A DNA stretch of 11,537 nucleotides from CAZQHK01 sp964593455 (GTDB taxonomy: Bacteria > Muiribacteriota > CAYSPT01), in contig CAZQHK010000062.1 of NCBI GenBank assembly GCA_964593455.1, positions 1-11,537 of the forward strand, in the 5' to 3' direction. Position 1 is the first letter of the stretch. Every line of letters begins with the position of its first letter. Below, in pieces: positions 1 to 5,889 of this stretch. The notes beneath the pieces are model-generated. The model was not told the origin of the DNA. It did no database searches and saw only the letters and a program-made list of their open reading frames with translations. The position numbers and the translations under genes were made by a program.

Positions 1-323
1 GCCGTTTTAAAATCTACATCAACAAACACCGGTTTCAAACCCGCCAGAACAACCATTGCCGAATCTACCCAAAAGCTGTATGCCGGAAGTATCACTTCAT
101 CGCCCGGCTCGAAACCCAATGCTTTGAGCGCAAAAAATATTCCAGCCCGGCAGGAGGAGAAAGAAAGGGCTTTTTCAACCCCGATATATTGAGCAAAAAC
201 CTTTTCAAAAAGGGGGATTTTACTATTGTCAGCAGCTTTTTTACAATTAATAAGCTGGAAGAGAGTCGAGACAATTTCGCGGGTCTTAATATCAATCCAG
301 GACCTGGGAATAACTTTTATCAT
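1..323 (-). CDS. DegT/DnrJ/EryC1/StrS-family PLP aminotransferase, N-terminal part only
   Basis: The first 107 codons are visible and the gene continues past position 1. The translation has the typical N-terminal layout of sugar aminotransferases of this family: a segment ending in IPLFEKVFAQYIGVEKAL, then SSCRAGIFFALKALG (the usual SGRxALxLALKALG helix, about residues 56-70), then FEPGDEVILPAYSF and LAGLKPVFVDVD (about 71-104). Family members use PLP and glutamate to aminate keto-sugars, usually nucleotide-linked, for O-antigen or antibiotic sugars; some act on other ketones. The PLP lysine lies outside the window, so activity cannot be checked. The ATG at 321-323 is chosen because the family N-terminus fits and it lies 16 nt after the radical SAM stop codon. 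The Shine-Dalgarno is poor (AGG about 12 nt upstream), so translation may depend on the preceding gene. The substrate is unknown. Confidence 0.85.
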   Translation of the reverse strand, partial: MIKVIPRSWIDIKTREIVSTLFQLINCKKAADNSKIPLFEKVFAQYIGVEKALSFSSCRAGIFFALKALGFEPGDEVILPAYSFWVDSAMVVLAGLKPVFVDVDFKT

Positions 324-339
324 TGTTAGACTAAACCTG

Positions 340-1739
340 TTATTTTGGGGGTTTTAAACGCATATTTTTTTTTAGCAATTTCCATCCACAGCGCAAAAAA
401 ATCTTCATATTGAGAAACGATTTCATGTTCAGTAAAGTCTTCAATAAATATCGCGGCCGTAAATAATACTCTCGGCATACTCTCCTGAAAGCTTTCTGCA
501 GTTGGTCTCTAGTCATTCCCTCGGGAACATAGCTGACATCCACCACATTGAACTTGGTCCAATCATCAACCATAAACCCTTCTTTTTTGGCCTGTTCATA
601 GAACTCAGTCCCGGGAAAAGGCGCCGCGATATTAAATCCGGCCACGTTGGTTTTTATCTCCCTGGCAAATTCTGCGGTTCGCTTGATAGATTCTTCAGTC
701 TCACCGGGCAGGCCGATAATGAAACTATTCACCATGGGCATTTTGGCTTCATTGAATATCTTGATAGCTTTCCTGAAATCATCCAGTGTTTCGCCTTTTT
801 TCATCGTCTTCAACATCCCGGGATCTCCAGATTCAATCCCCATAGTGACATGTACACAGCCACTTCGCTTCATCAAGTCCACTATTTCCTGGTTAATTCT
901 TCTGCCCCGGACATTGCAGCGCCAGATAATTGGACGATCCATCTTGATTATCGCCTCGCAAAGTTCAGCCAGCCACTTAAGATTTATGTTCAGCGTCGAA
1001 TCGCCAAATCCAACGTCCCGGACATGATATTTGGCAGGAGAGCCAGTTCTCCAACAATGTTCTCAGGAGAACGTTTGCGTAACTTCTTTCCCATAATCAA
1101 GGGTGCTGCGCAAAAAGTACACTGAAAAGGGCAGCCTCGGCTGGCAAAAAATTTAACGTAATTTTTCCTGGTGGAAACCTGGGCAAAATACTTTTCCATG
1201 GGAAGAGATTCCCAATCGGCATAGGGGAGTGCATCCAGGTCCATTATTGGCTCTCGCCGCTCAGCAATGACTACCTCATCGCCTTCTCGATAAGCAATTC
1301 CTTTAATGTTTTCGAGAGAGTTACCGTTTTCAAGCGCTCTTATAATCTCTAAACAGGTATACTCGCCTTCGCCAATGACGACTATGTCAACATCAGAATA
1401 ATTTTTCAGTGTCGATACCGGTTCTGCAGTGACATGAGGTCCACCCAGTACAAATGTAGCCTCCGGAAGGAATTGCCGGATTGCCGGGAGAAAAGAAATG
1501 ATAACCGCCAGATTACATGTCATGGCCGAAAATCCAATAATATCCGGCTTAAGCTTTTTTATATACTCCAATATTTCTCTTCTCAACAATTGATGTGCCT
1601 GGGCATCAAAAAGAGTTACCTCGCAACCTTGACTCTTCAAATAACTCGAAATAGTGGCCAATCCATAAGGTTGCATTATTTGGTCGAAGTCATTACGATC
1701 CTCGGGATTGATAGGGAGTTTAATCAATAATGTTTTCAT
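340..1739 (-). pseudogene. B12-binding-domain radical SAM protein, broken by a frameshift
   Basis: Two adjacent minus-strand frames together encode one protein of about 466 residues. The upstream frame (1739 to 990) carries a cobalamin-binding Rossmann-type domain (about residues 1-135, with VLGGPHV and GEGE) followed by the radical SAM cluster motif SRGCPFQCTFC, with C203, C207 and C210 as the CxxxCxxC. It then runs out at a TGA (990-992). The downstream frame continues the homology (RDVGFGDSTLN, IIWRCNVRGRR, VTMGIESGDPGMLKTMKKG, IIGLPGETEES, FNIAAPFPGTEFY) to a stop at 340-342. One missing base between 993 and 1062 explains it; adding an A to the AAA at 1030-1032 (minus strand) restores CCA AAA TAT. 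Such enzymes use SAM and often cobalamin for methylation or rearrangement; the substrate is unknown. The tail is cationic and amphipathic. The ATG at 1739 overlaps the stop of a 31-codon ORF. This is either a true pseudogene or a sequencing or assembly error. Confidence 0.85.
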
Positions 1740-1831
1740 TGAAAACTCACAAAGTGTTCGGTTGAGTATTGTTTGCCTTCGACTGTTTCCACGTTCTCCG
1801 GCCCCATAAGTAAAAAGGAGGCATTTTGCAT
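1736..1831 (-). CDS. 31-residue small ORF, translationally coupled to the radical SAM gene
   Basis: The short frame starts at the ATG at 1831-1829 and encodes a peptide beginning MQNASFLLMG and ending TEHFVSFQ. Three things support it. A GGGGAGG Shine-Dalgarno (1840-1846) stands 8 nt upstream. A TTGACT-N18-TATAAT promoter lies about 50 nt further upstream. Its TGA overlaps the ATG of the radical SAM gene (ATGA). The peptide has no cysteine, no signal peptide and no clear membrane segment. Its composition is mixed, with a short hydrophobic stretch (FLLM) and an acidic middle part (ENVETVEG). I do not recognise it. It could be a regulatory leader peptide, a partner of the radical SAM protein, or a peptide substrate of it (RiPP-like). 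An open frame of this length can arise by chance, so the case rests on the signals and not on the sequence. An ATG at 1839-1837 in another frame directly abuts the Shine-Dalgarno and is too close to use. Confidence 0.5.
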   Translation of the reverse strand: MQNASFLLMGPENVETVEGKQYSTEHFVSFQ

Positions 1832-1846
1832 GGAGTCATCCTCCCC
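1817..1846 (-). promoter_or_regulatory. Strong Shine-Dalgarno with potential occluding hairpins
   Basis: On the minus-strand transcript GGGGAGG (1846-1840) is the ribosome binding site of the 31-codon ORF. It can pair in two mutually exclusive ways: GGAG with CTCC at 1835-1832 (5-nt loop), or GGAGG with CCTCC at 1821-1817 (18-nt loop). The second stem is followed by five T residues (1816-1812), so it faintly resembles an attenuator. Both stems would hide the ribosome binding site. The complementarity is seen directly; any regulatory role is inferred and the stems are short. Confidence 0.35.
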
Positions 1847-1889
1847 TTTCTGGTTATTTACACCTATGCATACCTGAAATTGCTTATTG

Positions 1890-1919
1890 ATTATAAGTGG
1901 TGAGAATCAAAACAGTCAA
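1890..1919 (-). promoter_or_regulatory. Sigma70-type promoter for the left-reading operon
   Basis: Reading leftwards, TTGACT (1919-1914, five of six to the -35 consensus) is followed by an 18-nt spacer and a perfect TATAAT (1895-1890). Transcription would start near 1883, giving a leader of about 50 nt before the ATG of the small ORF at 1831 with the Shine-Dalgarno in between. This is the best promoter in the window. It places the small ORF, the radical SAM gene and the aminotransferase gene on one transcript. Confidence 0.65.
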
Positions 1920-1966
1920 TAATTATTCGAGTAACAGACGGCAGTGTCGAACCAGTTAACCATTCT

Positions 1967-1982
1967 TGGTAACCACCTTGCT
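1967..1982 (+). promoter_or_regulatory. Candidate sigma54 (-24/-12) promoter
   Basis: TGGTAACCACCTTGCT has the required GG-N10-GC spacing (GG at 1968-1969, GC at 1980-1981) and matches the TGGCAC-N5-TTGCW consensus at TGG, A and TTGCT. The weaker positions are T for C and A for C in the -24 half. It points towards the ACP-FkbH operon, with an expected start near 1994 and a long leader of about 210 nt. An enhancer-binding activator site was not identified. Sigma54 control of exopolysaccharide genes is known in several bacteria, which makes the match plausible but not proven. Confidence 0.35.
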
Positions 1983-2008
1983 TTTACTGAAATGCCGGGG
2001 CTTGACAT

Positions 2009-2055
2009 TCTTTGACTAATTAACCTTCAACTGTTATTTCAAAGTCTTTAACTAA
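2009..2055 (+). repeat. Imperfect 11-bp direct repeat, possible operator
   Basis: TCTTTGACTAA (2009-2019) and TCTTTAACTAA (2045-2055) differ at one position and are 36 bp apart. They lie upstream of the ACP-FkbH operon. Two such copies could be protein-binding sites, but AT-rich sequence makes chance repeats easy. Confidence 0.3.
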
Positions 2056-2093
2056 ACGGTATTTTTTAGGAATTGTAATGTTAATGGCAAAAG

Positions 2094-2108
2094 TCGAGTT
2101 TAACTTGA
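2094..2108. promoter_or_regulatory. Imperfect 15-bp palindrome, possible operator
   Basis: TCGAGTT-T-AACTTGA pairs at six of seven positions around a central T. It sits about 55 bp upstream of the extended -10 box at 2165-2173, a usual distance for an activator or repressor site. No specific regulator family can be assigned. Confidence 0.25.
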
Positions 2109-2164
2109 GCTGCCCAAAGGTAGGGGTACACTCAAATGAACTGTTCGGTTTCCCATTCAATGTT

Positions 2165-2173
2165 TGCTATAAT
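2165..2173 (+). promoter_or_regulatory. Extended -10 promoter element upstream of the ACP gene
   Basis: TGCTATAAT is a full extended -10 (TGn plus perfect TATAAT). The -35 region about 17 nt upstream (TCGGTT) is poor, as is usual for extended -10 promoters. Transcription would start near 2180, only about 25 nt before the ATG at 2205. If used, this excludes the longer ACP frame that begins at 2136. Confidence 0.4.
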
Positions 2174-2204
2174 ATCTGCGGCAGGGACGTGTGAAGACGT
2201 GACT

Positions 2205-2498
2205 ATGGAAGAACGAGTCCTGAGTGTCATATACGGCGCTATTGATGAAATAAACGAACCGCTGCCCAAAGCGCAGCAGTGCGAAAAAGGACTTGATTCC
2301 ACCCTGTTCGGTCAGGAAGGCCCATTGGACTCGCTGGGGATTACCATCCTGATCGTTACACTCGAACAGAGAATCGAACAGGAATTCGATACCTATGTCT
2401 CGCTGACCGATGAGAATATCATGTCGTTCGAGCACAGTCCTTTTCTCACGGTCAGCACCCTGGTGAAACATATTTCGTCGTTGTTGGAGAACAGGTAA
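2205..2498 (+). CDS. Stand-alone acyl carrier protein of the FkbH-associated type
   Basis: This protein of about 97 residues opens with MEERVLSVIYGAIDEINEPL. It carries GPLDSLGITILIV, in which the serine of DSLG (about residue 43, codon at 2331-2333) is the expected 4'-phosphopantetheine attachment site. ACPs of this kind commonly precede FkbH-like genes and carry the small acyl group that FkbH loads. The stop codon directly abuts the FkbH ATG, so the two are co-translated. The start at 2205 is chosen because family similarity begins there and an extended -10 box lies just upstream. The frame is also open to an ATG at 2136, which has a fair AGGGG Shine-Dalgarno 9 nt before it; that would add 23 residues with no ACP similarity, so the true start is uncertain. 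The 2205 start lacks a clear Shine-Dalgarno. Confidence 0.85.
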   Translation: MEERVLSVIYGAIDEINEPLPKAQQCEKGLDSTLFGQEGPLDSLGITILIVTLEQRIEQEFDTYVSLTDENIMSFEHSPFLTVSTLVKHISSLLENR

Positions 2499-4190
2499 AT
2501 GACCAAAACACAGTACACAACTCTCCTCATATCGGATTTCACCATGGATATTTTCAGCGGTTACCTGCAAAACAACACCAGCCTGCCTGAAATCATTGCT
2601 ATTAAGGCGCCCTTCGGACAGGTCATCCCGGTTATGTCGGACACCTCCATGGAATGCTGGAACAAACTGTATGACTGCGCCGTGGTCTGGACCAGGCCGG
2701 AGAGTGTCGTAAAATCCTTCACCCGTCTCCTCGCTTACCAAACAGTTCCATTGCCAGACATTCTTGCTGAAGTAGACGAGTATGCCCAGGCTTTGAAAAT
2801 GCTCCGGGACAGGGTTTCCACTGTCTTTGTTCCCACCTGGGTATACGCGACGTACCATCGGGGATACGGTATGCTCGACATGAAAACCGGCACCGGTATC
2901 GCAAATACCGTGATGAGGATGAACCTGAAACTTACAGACGCGCTCGATGATACCGGCACCATGTACCTGCTCAACACGCAGAAATGGATCGAGACCACCG
3001 GTAAACTCGCCTTCAATCCCAAGCTCTGGTACATGGGAAAAATACCGTTTGCCAACAACGTTTTCAAAATGGCGACACACGATATAAAAGCGGCCCTGCG
3101 GGGTCTCATGGGCAAGTCTAAGAAACTAATCATTGTGGATCTCGATGATACCTTGTGGGGCGGCATTGTGGGTGACCTCGGCTGGGAGAACATACGGCTC
3201 GGCGGCCATGATCCTGTTGGAGAAGCCTTCACCGACTTTCAAAAAGCTTTGAAGGCACTGAAAAACCGGGGAATCCTGCTGGGGATTGTCAGCAAGAATA
3301 AAGAAGCCGTCGCTCTGGAGACAATCAAACACCACCCGGAAATGGTTCTCGGACTGGATGATTTTGTCGGTTGGAAAATCAACTGGGACAACAAGGCACA
3401 GAACATCGTCGATCTGGCCAATGATCTCAACCTCGGACTCCAGTCGGTGGTGTTTATCGACGACGACCGGGTGGAGCGGGCCTGGGTACGAGAGAGTCTT
3501 TCCAAAGTATTTGTCCCCGATTGGCCCGAGGACAGGATGCTGTACGCAAAAACACTTAATGAACTGGATTGTTTCGATACGCCGGCGGTAAGTAAAGAAG
3601 ATCGTGAGCGCTCGGAGATGTACCGCACCGAGAAACAGCGCCGGGACGTAAAATCACACATCGGGTCGCTGGAAGACTGGTTGAAAAAGCTTGAAATTTC
3701 AGTAACAGTTGAACCCATCAACGATTCCAACCTACCTCGCGCCACACAGTTGTTCAACAAGACCAACCAGATGAACCTGGCCACCCGGCGAATGACGGAA
3801 ACCGAACTAAAACAGTGGGCACTGGAAAAAAACCATGCGGTATGGACATTCCGGGTGGCCGATAAGTTCGGAGACTCCGGCTTAACGGGAATAGCCAGCC
3901 TGGAGACTCACGACCAAACCGGCCGGATAGTTGATTTTATCTTGAGCTGCCGAGTGTTTGGCCGTAAGATTGAAGAAGCCATGGTATACGCGATCACGGA
4001 GGCGGCCCGGACCGCCGGCCTCAAGAGCGTGACCGCGACCTACCTACCGACACCCAAAAATAAACCGTGTCTCGAATTCTGGAAAAAGTCCGGGTTCCGG
4101 CCCATCGGCGATGACACCTTCGCCTGGAGCCTGCAACAGCCATACCGCCTGCCGGAGCAGATACAGCTTGAAGGTGATATCAATGGCTGA
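2499..4190 (+). CDS. FkbH-like protein (HAD superfamily, subfamily IIIC)
   Basis: The protein has 563 residues. About 1-200 form the N-terminal region typical of long FkbH-like proteins. A HAD-IIIC phosphatase-type domain follows at about 208-365: motif I IIVDLDDTLWGG with D214 and D216, motif II GIVSKN with S265, the motif III lysine near K299, and motif IV VFIDDD with D321 and D322. A GNAT-like C-terminal domain covers about 395-545 (NKTNQMNLATRR, GDSGLTGIASLE, ILSCRVFGRKIEEAM, FWKKSGF). Studied FkbH proteins convert 1,3-bisphosphoglycerate into glyceryl-S-ACP by phosphate removal and transfer; homologues also occur in polysaccharide loci with less certain substrates. The ATG follows the ACP stop with no gap, with GGAG in the end of the ACP gene as Shine-Dalgarno. 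All key HAD residues are present, so it is probably active. Glyceryl loading onto the upstream ACP is inferred from family and neighbour. Confidence 0.92.
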   Translation: MTKTQYTTLLISDFTMDIFSGYLQNNTSLPEIIAIKAPFGQVIPVMSDTSMECWNKLYDCAVVWTRPESVVKSFTRLLAYQTVPLPDILAEVDEYAQALKMLRDRVSTVFVPTWVYATYHRGYGMLDMKTGTGIANTVMRMNLKLTDALDDTGTMYLLNTQKWIETTGKLAFNPKLWYMGKIPFANNVFKMATHDIKAALRGLMGKSKKLIIVDLDDTLWGGIVGDLGWENIRLGGHDPVGEAFTDFQKALKALKNRGILLGIVSKNKEAVALETIKHHPEMVLGLDDFVGWKINWDNKAQNIVDLANDLNLGLQSVVFIDDDRVERAWVRESLSKVFVPDWPEDRMLYAKTLNELDCFDTPAVSKEDRERSEMYRTEKQRRDVKSHIGSLEDWLKKLEISVTVEPINDSNLPRATQLFNKTNQMNLATRRMTETELKQWALEKNHAVWTFRVADKFGDSGLTGIASLETHDQTGRIVDFILSCRVFGRKIEEAMVYAITEAARTAGLKSVTATYLPTPKNKPCLEFWKKSGFRPIGDDTFAWSLQQPYRLPEQIQLEGDING

Positions 4191-5889
4191 TACCGTAATT
4201 CCGCCCGGTCTTAAGGAGGGGGCAACGTACGACCTCTTCCTGAAAGTATCTCCCGAAATGGTGGAGAGGTTCGCTCTCTTGACCGGTGACTGCAGTTCTT
4301 TGCACACAAACCAGGCTTTCGGCCGCCGCTCCATGTACCGGGATAACGTGGTACATGGACTGATTCCCGTCGCCTTCATTTCCCTGCTGGATATATGTTT
4401 CAAACACCGGGGACGCTGCAAATTTATAAAACTTTCCGCTCAATTCATCAAACCGGTTTTCGTGAACGATGAGTTATGTCTGACCGTCACGGTGGCGACG
4501 GTTAAAACCAACGAAGGGCTCGTCGAGTGCGAGTACAGGATCATCAACCGGGCCTCTACGGCCACGGTGACAACCGGACGTTTCAGTCTCAACTATACAG
4601 AAGTTTCAATGGAAGAACCCGCTCAAAAACATGATTGCCCATCATCGGCCAAAACCGGTATGTTGACGGAGTGTCTACCGGAGCGGGACCTTCGGTTCGA
4701 GCAGATATCCAGAGGACTCGAACACTCCTTCGATTTTTCCGTTACCGGCGATTGTGTCCAGACCTTCTTTCGAATCACTTCCATGGGACTACAAGGCAAT
4801 CATGGGGTTGATTGCGCCCAATGGATGGCCCATGTCAATGTGACCGGCGTTCTGGCGGCCTGCCTGTTTTCCACCTTCACCGGCATGTGTATTCCCGGCA
4901 AACACGCGATGCTGCTCGATTTTCGCGCCACCATTAAAAACCCCATCAAACTGAACAAACCATACACGCTCCGGGGAGCAGTAGCATTCAAGTCCGATTC
5001 AACCGGCACGCTAGTGGAAACCCTTACTGTGCTTGAAACGGATAATCCGGCGGAACCCTGTGTTTCAGGAAAGATCAACACCCGGGTGAACGAGTCTCCC
5101 ATAACCATGCCGTCAATTGATGATTTGAAAAAACAGGTGACGGACAGGCGGCTAAATGGTAAAGTGGCACTCATTACCGGCGCCAGCCGCGGAATCGGAG
5201 AAACCACCGCTAAGCTCTTGTCACTATTTGGCGCGAAAGTAGTAGTCAACTATTTTCGTGGAGAAGAAGACGCAAAACGGATCGTAGCCGAGATTACCAG
5301 TGCCGGGGGAGAGGCCGTGGCCATACAGGCGGACGTGTCTGACCGGCAGCAGGTTAAACAGATGGTGGAAGCAGCGTGCAAACATTTTAAAACCGTCGAC
5401 ATCCTGGTCAATAACGCCGTCAGGGACGCACGCCCAATCCCGTTAATGGAGCTCACCTGGAACGATTTTCAAAGAGATATCGATGTCACCGTCAAAGGGG
5501 CTTTTAACTGCTGTCAGGAAATTATTCCCTTGATGCAGGCAGGCTACGGAGGGAAAATAATTAATATCTCCACCGTTTTCACCGAAAGCCCGCCGCCTCA
5601 CCAGGCCAAGTACGTAGTTTCCAAAAGCGCTTTAAACGGCCTCACTCGATGCCTGGCGGTGGAACTGGCACCCTTCGATATCCAGGTCAACATGGTGGTG
5701 CCCGGTATGGTCAAAACCGATCTGTCACAACACGTTCCAAGAGCAGTCTTATCCGGGATGGGAAAAGCAGCTTCCACGAAACACATCGTCACGCCGGCTG
5801 ATGTAGCCATAGCCGTAGTGCTCCTGGCTTCGTCCTCAAATTCGAACACCGGGCAGAAGATCCCGGTTATTGGAAGTCCGTTTCATTGA
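4183..5889 (+). CDS. Fused MaoC-like dehydratase / hotdog / SDR oxidoreductase
   Basis: The protein has 568 residues in three parts. About 10-140 is a MaoC-like hydratase/dehydratase with LTGDCSSLHTN (catalytic-type D36 and H41) and NVVHGLIPVAFIS. About 165-305 looks like a second hotdog-type domain (NHGVDCAQWMAHVNVTGVLA, IPGKHAMLLDF) without an evident catalytic pair. About 325-568 is a classical short-chain dehydrogenase/reductase resembling 3-oxoacyl-ACP reductases: ITGASRGIG (332-339, cofactor binding), LVNNA (408-412), YVVSK (Y477, K481). The usual catalytic serine position, 13 before Y477, is T464, with S463 next to it. The protein probably dehydrates or reduces the acyl group on the adjacent ACP. 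The start at 4183 overlaps the FkbH frame by 8 nt and has GAAGGTG upstream; an upstream in-frame ATG at 4111 lies inside FkbH and adds no recognisable sequence. The 3' end overlaps the opposing acyltransferase gene by 23 bp. Confidence 0.9.
   Translation: MADTVIPPGLKEGATYDLFLKVSPEMVERFALLTGDCSSLHTNQAFGRRSMYRDNVVHGLIPVAFISLLDICFKHRGRCKFIKLSAQFIKPVFVNDELCLTVTVATVKTNEGLVECEYRIINRASTATVTTGRFSLNYTEVSMEEPAQKHDCPSSAKTGMLTECLPERDLRFEQISRGLEHSFDFSVTGDCVQTFFRITSMGLQGNHGVDCAQWMAHVNVTGVLAACLFSTFTGMCIPGKHAMLLDFRATIKNPIKLNKPYTLRGAVAFKSDSTGTLVETLTVLETDNPAEPCVSGKINTRVNESPITMPSIDDLKKQVTDRRLNGKVALITGASRGIGETTAKLLSLFGAKVVVNYFRGEEDAKRIVAEITSAGGEAVAIQADVSDRQQVKQMVEAACKHFKTVDILVNNAVRDARPIPLMELTWNDFQRDIDVTVKGAFNCCQEIIPLMQAGYGGKIINISTVFTESPPPHQAKYVVSKSALNGLTRCLAVELAPFDIQVNMVVPGMVKTDLSQHVPRAVLSGMGKAASTKHIVTPADVAIAVVLLASSSNSNTGQKIPVIGSPFH

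Larger units (their letters stand above)
1832..2204. other. Divergent intergenic regulatory region
   Basis: No protein-coding frame of convincing length or similarity lies between the left- and right-reading operons. The region is AT-rich compared with the genes to its right. It holds the left-reading promoter at 1890-1919 and, for the right-reading operon, a possible sigma54 element (1967-1982), a near-identical 11-bp direct repeat (2009-2019 and 2045-2055), an imperfect palindrome (2094-2108) and an extended -10 box (2165-2173). No tRNA, riboswitch or intrinsic terminator was recognised by eye. Confidence 0.6.

Noticed and set aside
502..1125. Plus-strand open frames opposite the broken radical SAM gene
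   Set aside because: Their translations show no family features, and the opposite strand encodes clear radical SAM motifs.
1815..1877. Plus-strand 15-codon ORF (ATG 1830) with AAGGAGG 8 nt upstream
   Set aside because: It is very short, has no plus-strand promoter, and its Shine-Dalgarno is simply the complement of codons of the minus-strand small ORF, which has better support.
2002..2037. TTGACA (2002) and TTGACT (2012) as -35 boxes of a sigma70 promoter
   Set aside because: No acceptable -10 hexamer lies 16-18 nt downstream of either.
2157..3080. A 307-codon minus-strand open frame opposite the ACP and FkbH genes
   Set aside because: It lies antisense to strongly recognisable coding sequence and its translation has no recognisable domain.
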